Below are positions 11,033 through 19,295 of a stretch of 44,508 nt of DNA, piece after piece. The stretch covers positions 1 to 44,508 of the forward strand of contig JAOXRU010000066.1 of the NCBI GenBank assembly GCA_025800395.1, written 5' to 3'. The notes under the pieces were generated by a model. That model saw only the letters and a list, made by a program, of their open reading frames with translations, was not told where the DNA came from and ran no database searches. The translations under genes and the position numbers were made by a program. Numbering within the stretch: position 1 is the stretch's first letter; every line of letters starts with the position of its first letter. The stretch is from Flavobacteriaceae bacterium. GTDB taxonomy: Bacteria; Bacteroidota; Bacteroidia; Flavobacteriales; Flavobacteriaceae.

Positions 11033-12454
11033 ATGAAAAAATACTATTTATGCATTTTGCTTCTGGCTTTCGTTCACGGTTACGGGCAAAAAGACAAAAA
11101 AACGGTGCTGAAAAAACTAGACAGCAAAAGCGAAACCTATGCAAGCATTGCACAACAAATTTTCGATTATGCGGAGATGGGCTATATCGAACATCAGAGT
11201 GTAGCACTACTCCAAAACACTTTGGAAAAAGAAGACTTTCGCATACAAAAAGGCGTAGCGGAAATACCCACTGCTTTTATCGCAGAATATGGCTCTGGCT
11301 ACCCAGTAATTGCAGTATTAGGTGAATACGACGCATTACCCGGGCTTTCCCAAAAAAGAGTTCCGAAAAAGGAAAGTGCAGGAGAGGCAGCAGGTCACGC
11401 CTGTGGACACCATTTATTTGGAACCGCTTCTGCCGCTTCGGCTATAGCCATCAAAGACTGGCTAAAAGCCAATAAAAGTTCTGGTACCATTCGTTTTTAT
11501 GGTTGCCCTGCCGAAGAAGGAGGTTCTGGAAAAGTATATTTGGTACGTGCCGGCTTATTTAATGATGTAGATGTAGCATTGCACTGGCATCCAGCCTCGG
11601 TAAATGCGGCAAATGCAGGAGCTGCCTTGGCCAACAAATCTGCAAAATTTCGTTTTTACGGTATTTCTGCTCATGCCGCAGGAGCCCCCGAACGAGGTCG
11701 GTCTGCTCTAGACGGTGTAGAAGCCATGAATATGATGGTAAACATGATGCGGGAGCATATTCCACAAGATGCTAGGATACACTATGTAATTACCGATGGC
11801 GGGAAAGCTCCCAATGTAGTACCCAACTTTGCAGAGGTCTATTACTATGCACGCCACGGAGAGCGCAAGGTGGTCATCGATATTTTTGATCGTATGGTGA
11901 AGGCTGCCAAAGGTGCTGCGATGGGAACAGGCACCACAATGAAATACGAAATGATAGGTGGAACGCATGAATTGCTTCCCAATCTCACCTTACAAAAACT
12001 CGTACACAACAATCTATCTCAGGTAGGAGGTTTTAGGTATACACCAGAAGAGAGCGCTTTTGCAAACAAAATATCTATCAGTCTTGGACAAAAAACTTTA
12101 GACACCAAATTTGTAGAACAAGTGGCTCCCTATAGCCCTATTGGAAAAGCCTATGGATCTACCGATGTAGGAGATGTAAGCTTCACCGTACCTACGGTAG
12201 GATTTGCCGCTGCCACTTGGGTGCCAGGCACACCTGCGCATAGCTGGCAAGCAGTAGCTGCTGGAGGAACTAGTATCGGAAACAAAGGCATGATGATAGC
12301 CGCCAAAACACTAACACTAACCGCAATTGATCTTTTCTCCAACCACAAATTGGTACAGAAAGCCAAAAAGGAATTTCTCGAAAAACGAGGGGCAAACTTC
12401 GTATACCAAGCCATGTTAGGTGATAGACCCCCAGCCTTAGATTACAGAAAATGA
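11033..12454 (+). CDS. M20 family amidohydrolase (AbgB-like)
   Basis: 473 residues. A signal peptide (YLCILLLAFVHGYGQ) points to periplasmic export. The zinc-binding motif HACGHH is at residues 122-127, with GEYDAL before it and the catalytic glutamates at 161-162 (CPAEEGGSGK). The dimerisation or lid domain follows (RFYGISAHAAGAPERGRSALDG). Closest described relatives are the AbgB subunit of p-aminobenzoyl-glutamate hydrolase and aminoacyl-amide hydrolases. No AbgA or AbgT partner is adjacent, so the substrate is open. Monocistronic; it converges with the PLP decarboxylase gene across a hairpin-rich spacer. Confidence 0.85.
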   Translation: MKKYYLCILLLAFVHGYGQKDKKTVLKKLDSKSETYASIAQQIFDYAEMGYIEHQSVALLQNTLEKEDFRIQKGVAEIPTAFIAEYGSGYPVIAVLGEYDALPGLSQKRVPKKESAGEAAGHACGHHLFGTASAASAIAIKDWLKANKSSGTIRFYGCPAEEGGSGKVYLVRAGLFNDVDVALHWHPASVNAANAGAALANKSAKFRFYGISAHAAGAPERGRSALDGVEAMNMMVNMMREHIPQDARIHYVITDGGKAPNVVPNFAEVYYYARHGERKVVIDIFDRMVKAAKGAAMGTGTTMKYEMIGGTHELLPNLTLQKLVHNNLSQVGGFRYTPEESAFANKISISLGQKTLDTKFVEQVAPYSPIGKAYGSTDVGDVSFTVPTVGFAAATWVPGTPAHSWQAVAAGGTSIGNKGMMIAAKTLTLTAIDLFSNHKLVQKAKKEFLEKRGANFVYQAMLGDRPPALDYRK

Positions 12455-12457
12455 AAA

Positions 12458-12511
12458 ATATAAATCAGGAAAGAAGTCAGTTGGCGGCTAACTTCTTCCC
12501 CGATTTTATAT
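12458..12511. terminator. Long imperfect hairpin between convergent genes
   Basis: AAGAAGT (12471-12477) pairs with ACTTCTT (12491-12497), and the stem extends outward through GG/CC and ATATAAATC/GATTTTATAT with two mismatches and a bulge, about 20 bp in all. It begins right after the amidohydrolase stop. Two smaller perfect hairpins follow, GGAATGG/CCATTCC at 12521-12537 and AGCCCA/TGGGCT at 12553-12568. Probably terminates both convergent transcripts, although T-runs are weak. Confidence 0.5.
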
Positions 12512-12570
12512 CCATCAGAGGGAATGGTTTCCATTCCTTATCAAAATTTTGCAGCCCATTGTTGGGCTAT

Positions 12571-13944
12571 CTATTTCATCGTATCTAGTATCCGTTGAAT
12601 ATCCTTTTGGGTGGTATGGGGGCTTATAAAACAAAAACGAGCCACCGTCTCAAAAGTTTCACCAGACTTCCACTTAGTCGGGGTTACTAATGCCACCCCA
12701 TCTTTGTGGTTTCTATAAGTCCACTCTCTATAATCTTCTGGAGACCATCCTTTTCTTCTAAACAATACGCAAGAAAGACTTGGATCTCTAACCAACTCCA
12801 ATTCTGTTCGTTCCTCTATCAACTTGCCCGCATCTAAGGCCAACTGCAAACCAGTTTCTATAGCTTCACTATACATATCGGTACCATGCATCGCCAAAGA
12901 AAACCAAAGTGGCAATCCCCGCACCCTTCGAGTAAGTTGTATTTGATAGTCCGCTGGATTGAAGCCAACAGCACCATCGTCTTTAAAAATTTCGAGATAG
13001 GATCCCTCTTGGGTATGTGCCCGTTTTGCCAATTCTGGATTTTTATAGATAATGGCGCCACAATCGTAAGGAGTAAACAGCCATTTGTGAGGATCTATAG
13101 TCACGCTATCCGCACGTTCGATACCCAGAAAAAGATGCCTCACCGAAGGTGCAGCCAAAGCACCACCCCCATAGGCGGCATCAACATGAAACCAAAGCCC
13201 TTCTTTCTCGCATACCGAAGCTATCCCATCCAAATCATCAATTATTCCTGCATTGGTAGTTCCTCCCGTTGCCACTACAGCAAAAAGTCTTTGCCGCTGC
13301 AAAGAGTCCAAATCATTTATGGTAGTTTGCAATTCGGTGCCCAACAATTTTTCTTCAGAACGAATCAACAATATTTCAGCATCGATTACTTTGGCCATGG
13401 CTTTTACAGAAGAATGGGCTCCATCGGAAGTAATAATAAGTCCTTTTAGCTCTTCATTTTGCGAATCTTTACTTCTCCAGTACTCTCTCGCTGCTACTAT
13501 TGCAGATAAATTTGCAGCAGTCCCGCCACTGGTAAAAACACCAAAAGACCCTTTTGGCATCTGGGTAAGAGAAACTAGCCATTTCATGGCTTCGATTTCG
13601 CAAAAGATTCCACCAGCTCCTTCCATCCAGTAGGCGCCATGTATAGCCGAAGCCGAAGTCACTAAATCAAACATAATGGATGCTCGTGTAGGCGAGGCTG
13701 GCACAAATGCCAAATGTCTTGGGTGGTCGATACTTACCGCAGCCTTGGACAAAATCGTATTCCAAAGCTCGAAAGCCTTTTCGCCTCCAATTCCCTTAGG
13801 GGTAATAGTCTCCCCTACCAACTCTCTCAATTCCTCTTCTTTTTTGGGAACACCTAGGTTTGGTTCTGTACGCGTTATTCTATCTATGGCATACTTGGTT
13901 ACATCTAGTGTCATCTCTACCAAACCGATATCTATATTGTGCAT
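12571..13944 (-). CDS. Group II PLP-dependent amino-acid decarboxylase
   Basis: Pyridoxal-phosphate enzyme of the aromatic-amino-acid / glutamate decarboxylase superfamily. In the chosen 457-residue frame, the cofactor lysine is in TIDPHKWLF (about Lys287), the ring-stacking His in SDGAHSS (about 177), and the PLP-binding Asp in WFHVDAAYGG (about 255). FTSGGTAANL is also typical. A GTG 18 bases upstream is in frame, but it overlaps the -7 box and cannot lie within the mRNA, so ATG at 13944 was taken. The substrate (tryptophan, tyrosine, DOPA, other) cannot be decided. No transporter adjacent. Confidence 0.85.
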   Translation of the reverse strand: MHNIDIGLVEMTLDVTKYAIDRITRTEPNLGVPKKEEELRELVGETITPKGIGGEKAFELWNTILSKAAVSIDHPRHLAFVPASPTRASIMFDLVTSASAIHGAYWMEGAGGIFCEIEAMKWLVSLTQMPKGSFGVFTSGGTAANLSAIVAAREYWRSKDSQNEELKGLIITSDGAHSSVKAMAKVIDAEILLIRSEEKLLGTELQTTINDLDSLQRQRLFAVVATGGTTNAGIIDDLDGIASVCEKEGLWFHVDAAYGGGALAAPSVRHLFLGIERADSVTIDPHKWLFTPYDCGAIIYKNPELAKRAHTQEGSYLEIFKDDGAVGFNPADYQIQLTRRVRGLPLWFSLAMHGTDMYSEAIETGLQLALDAGKLIEERTELELVRDPSLSCVLFRRKGWSPEDYREWTYRNHKDGVALVTPTKWKSGETFETVARFCFISPHTTQKDIQRILDTMK

Positions 13945-13961
13945 GTGGTTTATTTTAGCCA

Positions 13962-13969
13962 CAAAGATA
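13962..13969 (-). promoter_or_regulatory. Decarboxylase promoter -7 box
   Basis: TATCTTTG on the minus strand matches TAnnTTTG, 17 bases before the ATG at 13944. Its position excludes the upstream GTG as start codon. Confidence 0.55.
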
Positions 13970-14032
13970 CGACAGTAAATGATTAGAAAAATCGCTTATG
14001 GAGATAAAAAACCTGTCTTAAAACAAGCTCCA

Positions 14033-15631
14033 TTAGTCCATAACTAGAATTTGAAATCGGAGATCCAACGGATCTAGATTCCCTAAAAGATTGGGCATCC
14101 AATTTTCTCCATATTCTAGATACCATTCCGAAAAATTGGTAAATCGCTCTTGCAAAGATTCATTGGGAAAAAGCTGCTGTTTCAAATCTGTCATTCGAAC
14201 CACCTGGTCTTTCAACTTTCTCCTTTGCGCCTTTAACAAACGCTGTTCCAAATTGGCCAACCCTTTGAGTTGTTTTCTCTCTTGAGCCTGCACTGCCCCC
14301 AAAAAAGATTTATCTGTTTCATTTGCCAATGTATACATATTAGAAAATTGCTCCGCCAACATTTTTTTCTGTGCAGAAAAATCGATATCAATATTAGAAA
14401 TCTCCCTTACTTTTTTGTTTATAAATTGGTGTTTTGGCAAAAACATAGAAGCATAGTCCAAATCTAATTTTTCTCTTTTTTTATCCTGCTTTTCGGATAC
14501 AATCAACAGCGAATTGCGCAGCAGCAATATCGGAAATGGCACCTTGGCTTCCCCAAACATCGCTTTTAACTGCAACCAATAAGCCAGTTCTCCACCTCCA
14601 CCTATATAGCACAAATTGGGCAGGATGCATTCCTGATACAAAGGACGCAGCAACACATTGGGAGAAAAATTCTCTGGTCGTTCTTCTACCTCCTTCCTTA
14701 TCCTTTCTTTATCAAAAACAAGAGGCGTGTTGTTGATAGCAAAACCACTACCATCTATCAGAATACGCTCTCGCAAACCGTCTTGCAGATAAAACAAATT
14801 GATTTCTCTAGGGTTTACTTGTATCTTATACCCTTTGTTTTGTAGATCCTCATTGGTTTTGCGGACCTTTTCCGCACTAAAACTCTCTTGTAACTCTTTT
14901 CTAATCACAGGAACGAAAAGACGTTTTAGATCCCGATCGTCCCCATCGATGATTAGCAAACCTTGATCTCCAAAAAGCTGATGGATCAAAAAACGCGTAG
15001 CTTCTGCCAAACTCTTTGACTTCAGATATGCCAATTCAAACCACGATTCCAATTGTTTGGCATTTGCTGTTTCTCCAAGCTCTTGTTGTAAAACCTCAAA
15101 CACTTGCTCCAATCCTGCAGTGGTCATTCTGCCTACAGCCCCTCCAGCTTGGCGATTCCAGTGCATTTTTTTTCCATGAATATTAAAGAAATTAATTTCT
15201 TCAAAATCATGATCCTCTGATGCCATCCAATACACGGGTACGAATTGATAATCTGGATAATTTTCCGAAAGTTTCTTACAGAGATTGATCGTACTCACAA
15301 TTTTATAGATAAAATACAAAGGTCCTGTAAAAATATTGAGTTGGTGGCCTGTAACTACTGTAAAACACCTATCCTCACCCAAAGCTTGAATATTATCAGA
15401 CACCTTTGACGACGGCGATAAGGCTGCATATTGACGTTCTAAAGTTTGTCGTAATATCCGTCGGTTTTCCATTGGAAAAGCTGCGGATTTCTCTTGGATC
15501 TGTTGCCCAAAATCTTCCAACACAGGAAATCTATTATAATATTCTTTTATAGCGCTATCTTGTTCTAGGTAGTCTAAAATGAGTTTGGAATAATATCCAG
15601 TATCCGAAAATGCAATTTTTTGGTCAGGCAT
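14033..15631 (-). CDS. bshC: Bacillithiol biosynthesis cysteine-adding enzyme BshC
   Basis: Last step of bacillithiol synthesis: adds cysteine to glucosaminyl-malate. 532 residues, the usual family length. Recognised by the Rossmann-like core with VVTGHQLNIFTGPLYFIYK, VPVYWMASEDHDFEEIN, and the later LRPLYQECILPNLCYIGGGGELAYW, followed by the long C-terminal coiled-coil (about residues 400-500). Bacillithiol is the low-molecular-weight thiol of many Bacteroidota and Firmicutes. bshA and bshB are not in this window. It has its own promoter box downstream of the MocR gene. Confidence 0.93.
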   Translation of the reverse strand: MPDQKIAFSDTGYYSKLILDYLEQDSAIKEYYNRFPVLEDFGQQIQEKSAAFPMENRRILRQTLERQYAALSPSSKVSDNIQALGEDRCFTVVTGHQLNIFTGPLYFIYKIVSTINLCKKLSENYPDYQFVPVYWMASEDHDFEEINFFNIHGKKMHWNRQAGGAVGRMTTAGLEQVFEVLQQELGETANAKQLESWFELAYLKSKSLAEATRFLIHQLFGDQGLLIIDGDDRDLKRLFVPVIRKELQESFSAEKVRKTNEDLQNKGYKIQVNPREINLFYLQDGLRERILIDGSGFAINNTPLVFDKERIRKEVEERPENFSPNVLLRPLYQECILPNLCYIGGGGELAYWLQLKAMFGEAKVPFPILLLRNSLLIVSEKQDKKREKLDLDYASMFLPKHQFINKKVREISNIDIDFSAQKKMLAEQFSNMYTLANETDKSFLGAVQAQERKQLKGLANLEQRLLKAQRRKLKDQVVRMTDLKQQLFPNESLQERFTNFSEWYLEYGENWMPNLLGNLDPLDLRFQILVMD

Positions 15632-15648
15632 AATGTAGGATTAGAATA

Positions 15649-15656
15649 CAAATATA
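15649..15656 (-). promoter_or_regulatory. bshC promoter -7 box
   Basis: TATATTTG on the minus strand matches TAnnTTTG, 17 bases before the bshC ATG. No clear -33 element. Confidence 0.55.
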
Positions 15657-15690
15657 AAATTACGGCAGAAACAGCCTTCCTAAATTTACG

Positions 15691-17184
15691 TTAATCTTCC
15701 TTACGAAATAAATTTTGTCTCTGCTTTTGTAGAGAAGCTTGCATAAAACTTACAATCTGCAACATCTCTTCTTCATTGAGATTGGCAAACCCCATGCGTA
15801 TGCCGCCATGTTGGGTATTTGATATATCATACCGATCAAAATTCCCCACATCTATATGTCCAGCGCGCAATTCCTCAGCCACAAGCTTCCAACTATAGTT
15901 TTTATCGAGTTGCAACCATATCGCCAAACCTCCTTTGGGTTTCTCAAAAGAAACAAAAGCCCCCAACTCTCTTTCCAAAATAGCACACAATAAATCTCTA
16001 CGCTTTTTGTATACTGCAAGTGTTTTTCGAATATGGCTTTTTATCTCTCCGCTATCCATCATCCTTTTGATCACCAATTCCATGAGATTATTGCCCTGCC
16101 TATCCATGATGCGTCTCAAATCTGCTGCTTCAGTTATAAAGTCTTTAGGTCCTACCATATAACCCACTCGAATAGCCGGCGCCAAGACTTTGCTAAAACC
16201 ACCAACATAAATCACATTTCCATGCATATCTCCAGTAAACAGTGGCAATATAGGCGCATTCCCATAATGATAATCATAGTCATAATCATCTTCGATGATG
16301 GCAAATCGGTATTTTTTAGCCAGTTGCAACAATTTAATTCTTCTAGGTGCACTTAGGGTTACCGTTGTGGGATGATGATGGTGTGGAGTAATATATACAG
16401 CCTTTATACTCTTCTTTTCACAATACTGTTCTAAGGCCTGCACATTTAGACCCTGTCTATCTACGGCTATACGCTTTAGCCGACCACCCTTTTGCAAAAC
16501 AATCTCTTCAGAACTTCGATAATTGCTTTCACCAACCACCACCGTATCACCAGGTTGTACAAGAACTTGTATCGCTAAAAATATAGCAAACTGACTCCCT
16601 CTGGTACTCATTATTTGAGAGGTTTCCATTTTCATCCCTCTGGTATCTTGCAAATAATTTTGCAAGCTGGTGCGAAATTCAATATTTCCTTTGGGGTCTC
16701 CGTAACGAAAATATGGTTCGAAGTAAAACTTGCCCGCTATACTTCGAAAATATCTACCAATTATAGGCCAAGGAGTAAGGCGAACATCTGGTTCTCCATC
16801 GCTAAACTGCACGACTTGCGCCTGATCTTTATAACCCTTATCTATATGCTCATTCAAATAGAAGTGAAAATTGGCCAATAAATTCGACCCTTTCCCAGTT
16901 GCCTTCCATGTTTGTTTCTGCACTATAGGCAGTGCATGATGTACAAAAGTTCCTTTGGCCGGCACTTTGACCACCCAACCCTGTACAGCCAACTCATCAT
17001 AGGCTTTTACTACTGTTTTGCGATGTAAATGCAACTGCATGGCTAACTCTCTAGTAGAAGGCAATTTGTGGTTTCTCGCCAAAACACCTTTTTTGATCAA
17101 CTCCATGATACCATTGCATATTTGCATATAAAGTGGAGACTTCAGGGGTTTTTCAAAACGGATAAGGTTTTTGTACGGCAACAT
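15691..17184 (-). CDS. MocR/PdxR-type GntR-aminotransferase regulator
   Basis: 497-residue transcription factor. An N-terminal GntR winged helix (residues about 14-82, SPLYMQICNGIMELI ... KLPSTRELAMQL) is joined by a linker to a class I aminotransferase-like domain. The PLP lysine is Lys332 (VGGFSKVLAP), and the cofactor Asp region is IIEDDYDYDY (297-306). MocR regulators sense PLP or an amino compound and typically control a divergent neighbour. Here that neighbour is the PPOX gene, and three copies of a direct repeat lie between the starts, the first touching this start codon, which suggests autoregulation. The subtype (PdxR, GabR, TauR or other) is undecided. Confidence 0.92.
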   Translation of the reverse strand: MLPYKNLIRFEKPLKSPLYMQICNGIMELIKKGVLARNHKLPSTRELAMQLHLHRKTVVKAYDELAVQGWVVKVPAKGTFVHHALPIVQKQTWKATGKGSNLLANFHFYLNEHIDKGYKDQAQVVQFSDGEPDVRLTPWPIIGRYFRSIAGKFYFEPYFRYGDPKGNIEFRTSLQNYLQDTRGMKMETSQIMSTRGSQFAIFLAIQVLVQPGDTVVVGESNYRSSEEIVLQKGGRLKRIAVDRQGLNVQALEQYCEKKSIKAVYITPHHHHPTTVTLSAPRRIKLLQLAKKYRFAIIEDDYDYDYHYGNAPILPLFTGDMHGNVIYVGGFSKVLAPAIRVGYMVGPKDFITEAADLRRIMDRQGNNLMELVIKRMMDSGEIKSHIRKTLAVYKKRRDLLCAILERELGAFVSFEKPKGGLAIWLQLDKNYSWKLVAEELRAGHIDVGNFDRYDISNTQHGGIRMGFANLNEEEMLQIVSFMQASLQKQRQNLFRKED

Positions 17185-17280
17185 AACTGAACTACTATAA
17201 TTTTAAAAACTGGACTACCAAAAGCATCCAGGTAATGATTATTTTTACACTTTAAACAATAAATAAAGGACGGACTACCA
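17185..17280. promoter_or_regulatory. Probable MocR operator: three direct repeats
   Basis: AACTGAACTACTA (17185-17197), AACTGGACTACCA (17208-17220) and GACGGACTACCA (17269-17280) are near-identical and in the same orientation, spaced 23 and 60 bp. CTGGA at 17210-17214 is also mirrored by TCCAG at 17227-17231. MocR-family proteins are known to bind direct repeats, so these are likely binding sites for the adjacent regulator. Confidence 0.6.
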
Positions 17281-17339
17281 CACAATATTACAGAAAATAC
17301 CTATATAATTTATAAAAAATTCATAATAAGTTTAAGATC

Positions 17340-17996
17340 ATGGAATTTCCAAAATCAAGAATAAACGAGGTTCAAAGAGGCAAAAAGAAAGCAAGCTACA
17401 ACCAAAAAGAGATCTATGATATATTGGACTCGACCGAAATTTGCCATATCGCCTTTTTGATAGAAGGAAGGGCAATGGTACAACCCATCAATTTTGGTAG
17501 ATTTGAGGATAAAATTTACTTGCATGGTTCCTTGCGCAATAGAATGACACAAGCCATCATCGACAACGAATTAGTCAGCCTAAATGTTATGATACTCGAT
17601 GCAATGAAACTAACTCGATCTGCATACCATCATTCTGTAAATTATCGTTCTGTCAATATATTTGGTCGCAGCCTCGAATTGCACGATCCGAATGAAAAGC
17701 TAAAAGGGCTTGCTGCAATTATCAATCATTTTGTACCCAATCGCTGGGAACATTGTCGTCCTCCAAACGAAAAAGAGCTTTTGGCAACCAGAGTAGTAGA
17801 AATTCAGATTGAAACTGCTTCTGCCAAAATTGCCCAAGGCGATTCTAAAGATAATAAAAGCGACCTGAGCCTACCATATTGGGCTGGAGTTTTACCAGTT
17901 CGGCAAAAAATAGGCACTCCAATTCCCGCTAAAGATTTGGACAAAGACCTTGCCACACCCCAGCATATTTTAGATTTCTTAAACCAAAAAAAATAG
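17340..17996 (+). CDS. Pyridoxamine-phosphate-oxidase-family flavin-binding protein
   Basis: 218 residues with the split beta-barrel of the PPOX / NimA-like flavin-nucleotide-binding group: EICHIAFLIEGRAMVQPINFGRFEDKIYLHG near residues 33-63, then RSVNIFGRS. These proteins bind FMN or F420-like cofactors; some are genuine PNP oxidases, but this sequence looks like the putative flavin-binding branch, not PdxH. Divergent from the MocR regulator, which probably controls it. Its TAG stop lies inside a terminator arm shared with the next, convergent gene. Confidence 0.85.
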   Translation: MEFPKSRINEVQRGKKKASYNQKEIYDILDSTEICHIAFLIEGRAMVQPINFGRFEDKIYLHGSLRNRMTQAIIDNELVSLNVMILDAMKLTRSAYHHSVNYRSVNIFGRSLELHDPNEKLKGLAAIINHFVPNRWEHCRPPNEKELLATRVVEIQIETASAKIAQGDSKDNKSDLSLPYWAGVLPVRQKIGTPIPAKDLDKDLATPQHILDFLNQKK

Positions 17997-18018
17997 TGGA
18001 CTATAGCCCACTATTTTT
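17989..18018. terminator. Bidirectional terminator containing two stop codons
   Basis: A perfect 11-bp stem (AAAAATAGTGG with CCACTATTTTT) closes an 8-base loop, with A-rich and T-rich flanks on both sides. The PPOX stop TAG (17994-17996) and the opposite-strand stop TAG (18011-18013) are base-paired to each other. Confidence 0.85.
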
Positions 18019-19291
18019 CGATTTTTTTCAATTGTTTTTGAATTTTTTTAATGGCATTATTGATGCTTTTCTCTGGTTCGATTAGATTGTAAGCACCCCA
18101 AAAATCAGGATCTGTAAATCCACTTGCCGCTTCTTCTATGATAATATTTTGACGCATTTTTTCTCTTGCCTTTAAACGCACTCGTTCCTCAGGAAAATTC
18201 CAGTCCGTAATAGCCAATTCGCTTTGTAAATGATATACAGAATTGAACAAGCGATACTTCCATTTGATTTTAAAACTCAGCTGAATTTGGGCATAATTAA
18301 AATGCCATTTTCCACTTTTGTATTGATAATCCACTCTATAGCTAGCACGAGTAGGCAATACCCGTGATTTTGCTGGTTTTCTCTTTACAAAAAGTCGCGC
18401 CGCCTTTTCTGGTTTGCTCAAATTGAGGTGAAAAACTGCAGATATTATGGCGTGGGTTTTAGACTCTACAAACAATTTCCCATACAGCAAAGGCTCTGCA
18501 ATACTAGGCAACTGTTTAAAATGTACTACATAAACCTCCCTATCCTTCCATACCGTACTGGCACCAAAGCTCCAACTATACAGCTCCAACTCTTCGTTTG
18601 TAAACATATACTCTGGATATTTCACAATATCTGTAAACAAATTGTTGAACGGCCCTCCTTGCAATTTCAAAGCAATAGTATCTAATTTCGAATAATCGGT
18701 TTTCTTTCTCGCTTTTACCAGTTGTGCCTTATCTTTAAAATCGTTATCATAGCTTTCTTTATACACCTTGACAACCGCCTCGGAGAGAGAAGCATTTTTT
18801 CGTCTTTTTTTTATGGTTTCCCTATAAAAGGCAGTCATTATACATTGACTAACCGGATAGTTTTCGTTTCGCTTGTTGAGTGCAGATCGCATGAGTTCCT
18901 TTGCACTTTTTGGAATACTAATGTCTACCCCAACCAACTTGGTAACCAAAACTTCTAAGCGTATTTTATTATTCTCGGGCAACAATTGTCCTATTGCAAT
19001 CTCGTAGTCTTTATATCCCAAGTAATGGACTTTCAGAAATTCTCCTTGATACTGCTTGGGAATTTTTACCATAAAGTCCCCATTGGTATTCGTTACCGTA
19101 CTGATATGGCTATTGCTAATGCTAATGGTTGCAAACTCCAATGCCTTATTGCTATTGGCATCCTTTACGCTCCCTTTATACACTTTAAACTCTTGCGCAT
19201 AAAGCAAATTACTAAACAATAAGCAAAGACCAACTATCCAAATGACTCTTTGGCCCAACAAAAACCGATACGGACTAGAAATACTCATCAT
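18011..19291 (-). CDS. Carboxypeptidase-regulatory-domain envelope protein
   Basis: 426 residues. A signal segment (VIWIVGLCLLFSNLLYAQ, near residues 15-32) is followed by a CarboxypepD_reg-like beta-sandwich (about 38-115: YKGSVKDANSNKALEFATISIS ... TNGDFMVKIP ... VHYLGYKDYEI). The remaining 300 residues are a Bacteroidota-specific domain of unknown function with an IMTAFYRETIKKR stretch and a basic C-terminus. Probably an outer-membrane or periplasmic protein. It starts 4 bases after the M14 peptidase stop, so the pair is an operon. Two adjacent ATGs are possible starts. Confidence 0.75.
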   Translation of the reverse strand: MMSISSPYRFLLGQRVIWIVGLCLLFSNLLYAQEFKVYKGSVKDANSNKALEFATISISNSHISTVTNTNGDFMVKIPKQYQGEFLKVHYLGYKDYEIAIGQLLPENNKIRLEVLVTKLVGVDISIPKSAKELMRSALNKRNENYPVSQCIMTAFYRETIKKRRKNASLSEAVVKVYKESYDNDFKDKAQLVKARKKTDYSKLDTIALKLQGGPFNNLFTDIVKYPEYMFTNEELELYSWSFGASTVWKDREVYVVHFKQLPSIAEPLLYGKLFVESKTHAIISAVFHLNLSKPEKAARLFVKRKPAKSRVLPTRASYRVDYQYKSGKWHFNYAQIQLSFKIKWKYRLFNSVYHLQSELAITDWNFPEERVRLKAREKMRQNIIIEEAASGFTDPDFWGAYNLIEPEKSINNAIKKIQKQLKKIEK

Positions 19292-19295
19292 ACTA

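Noticed and set aside
12886-13449. 187-codon plus-strand open frame
   Set aside because: Antisense to the PLP decarboxylase, whose catalytic motifs are intact.
13945-13962. GTG start giving a six-residue longer decarboxylase
   Set aside because: The GTG overlaps the TATCTTTG promoter box, so it should not be in the mRNA.
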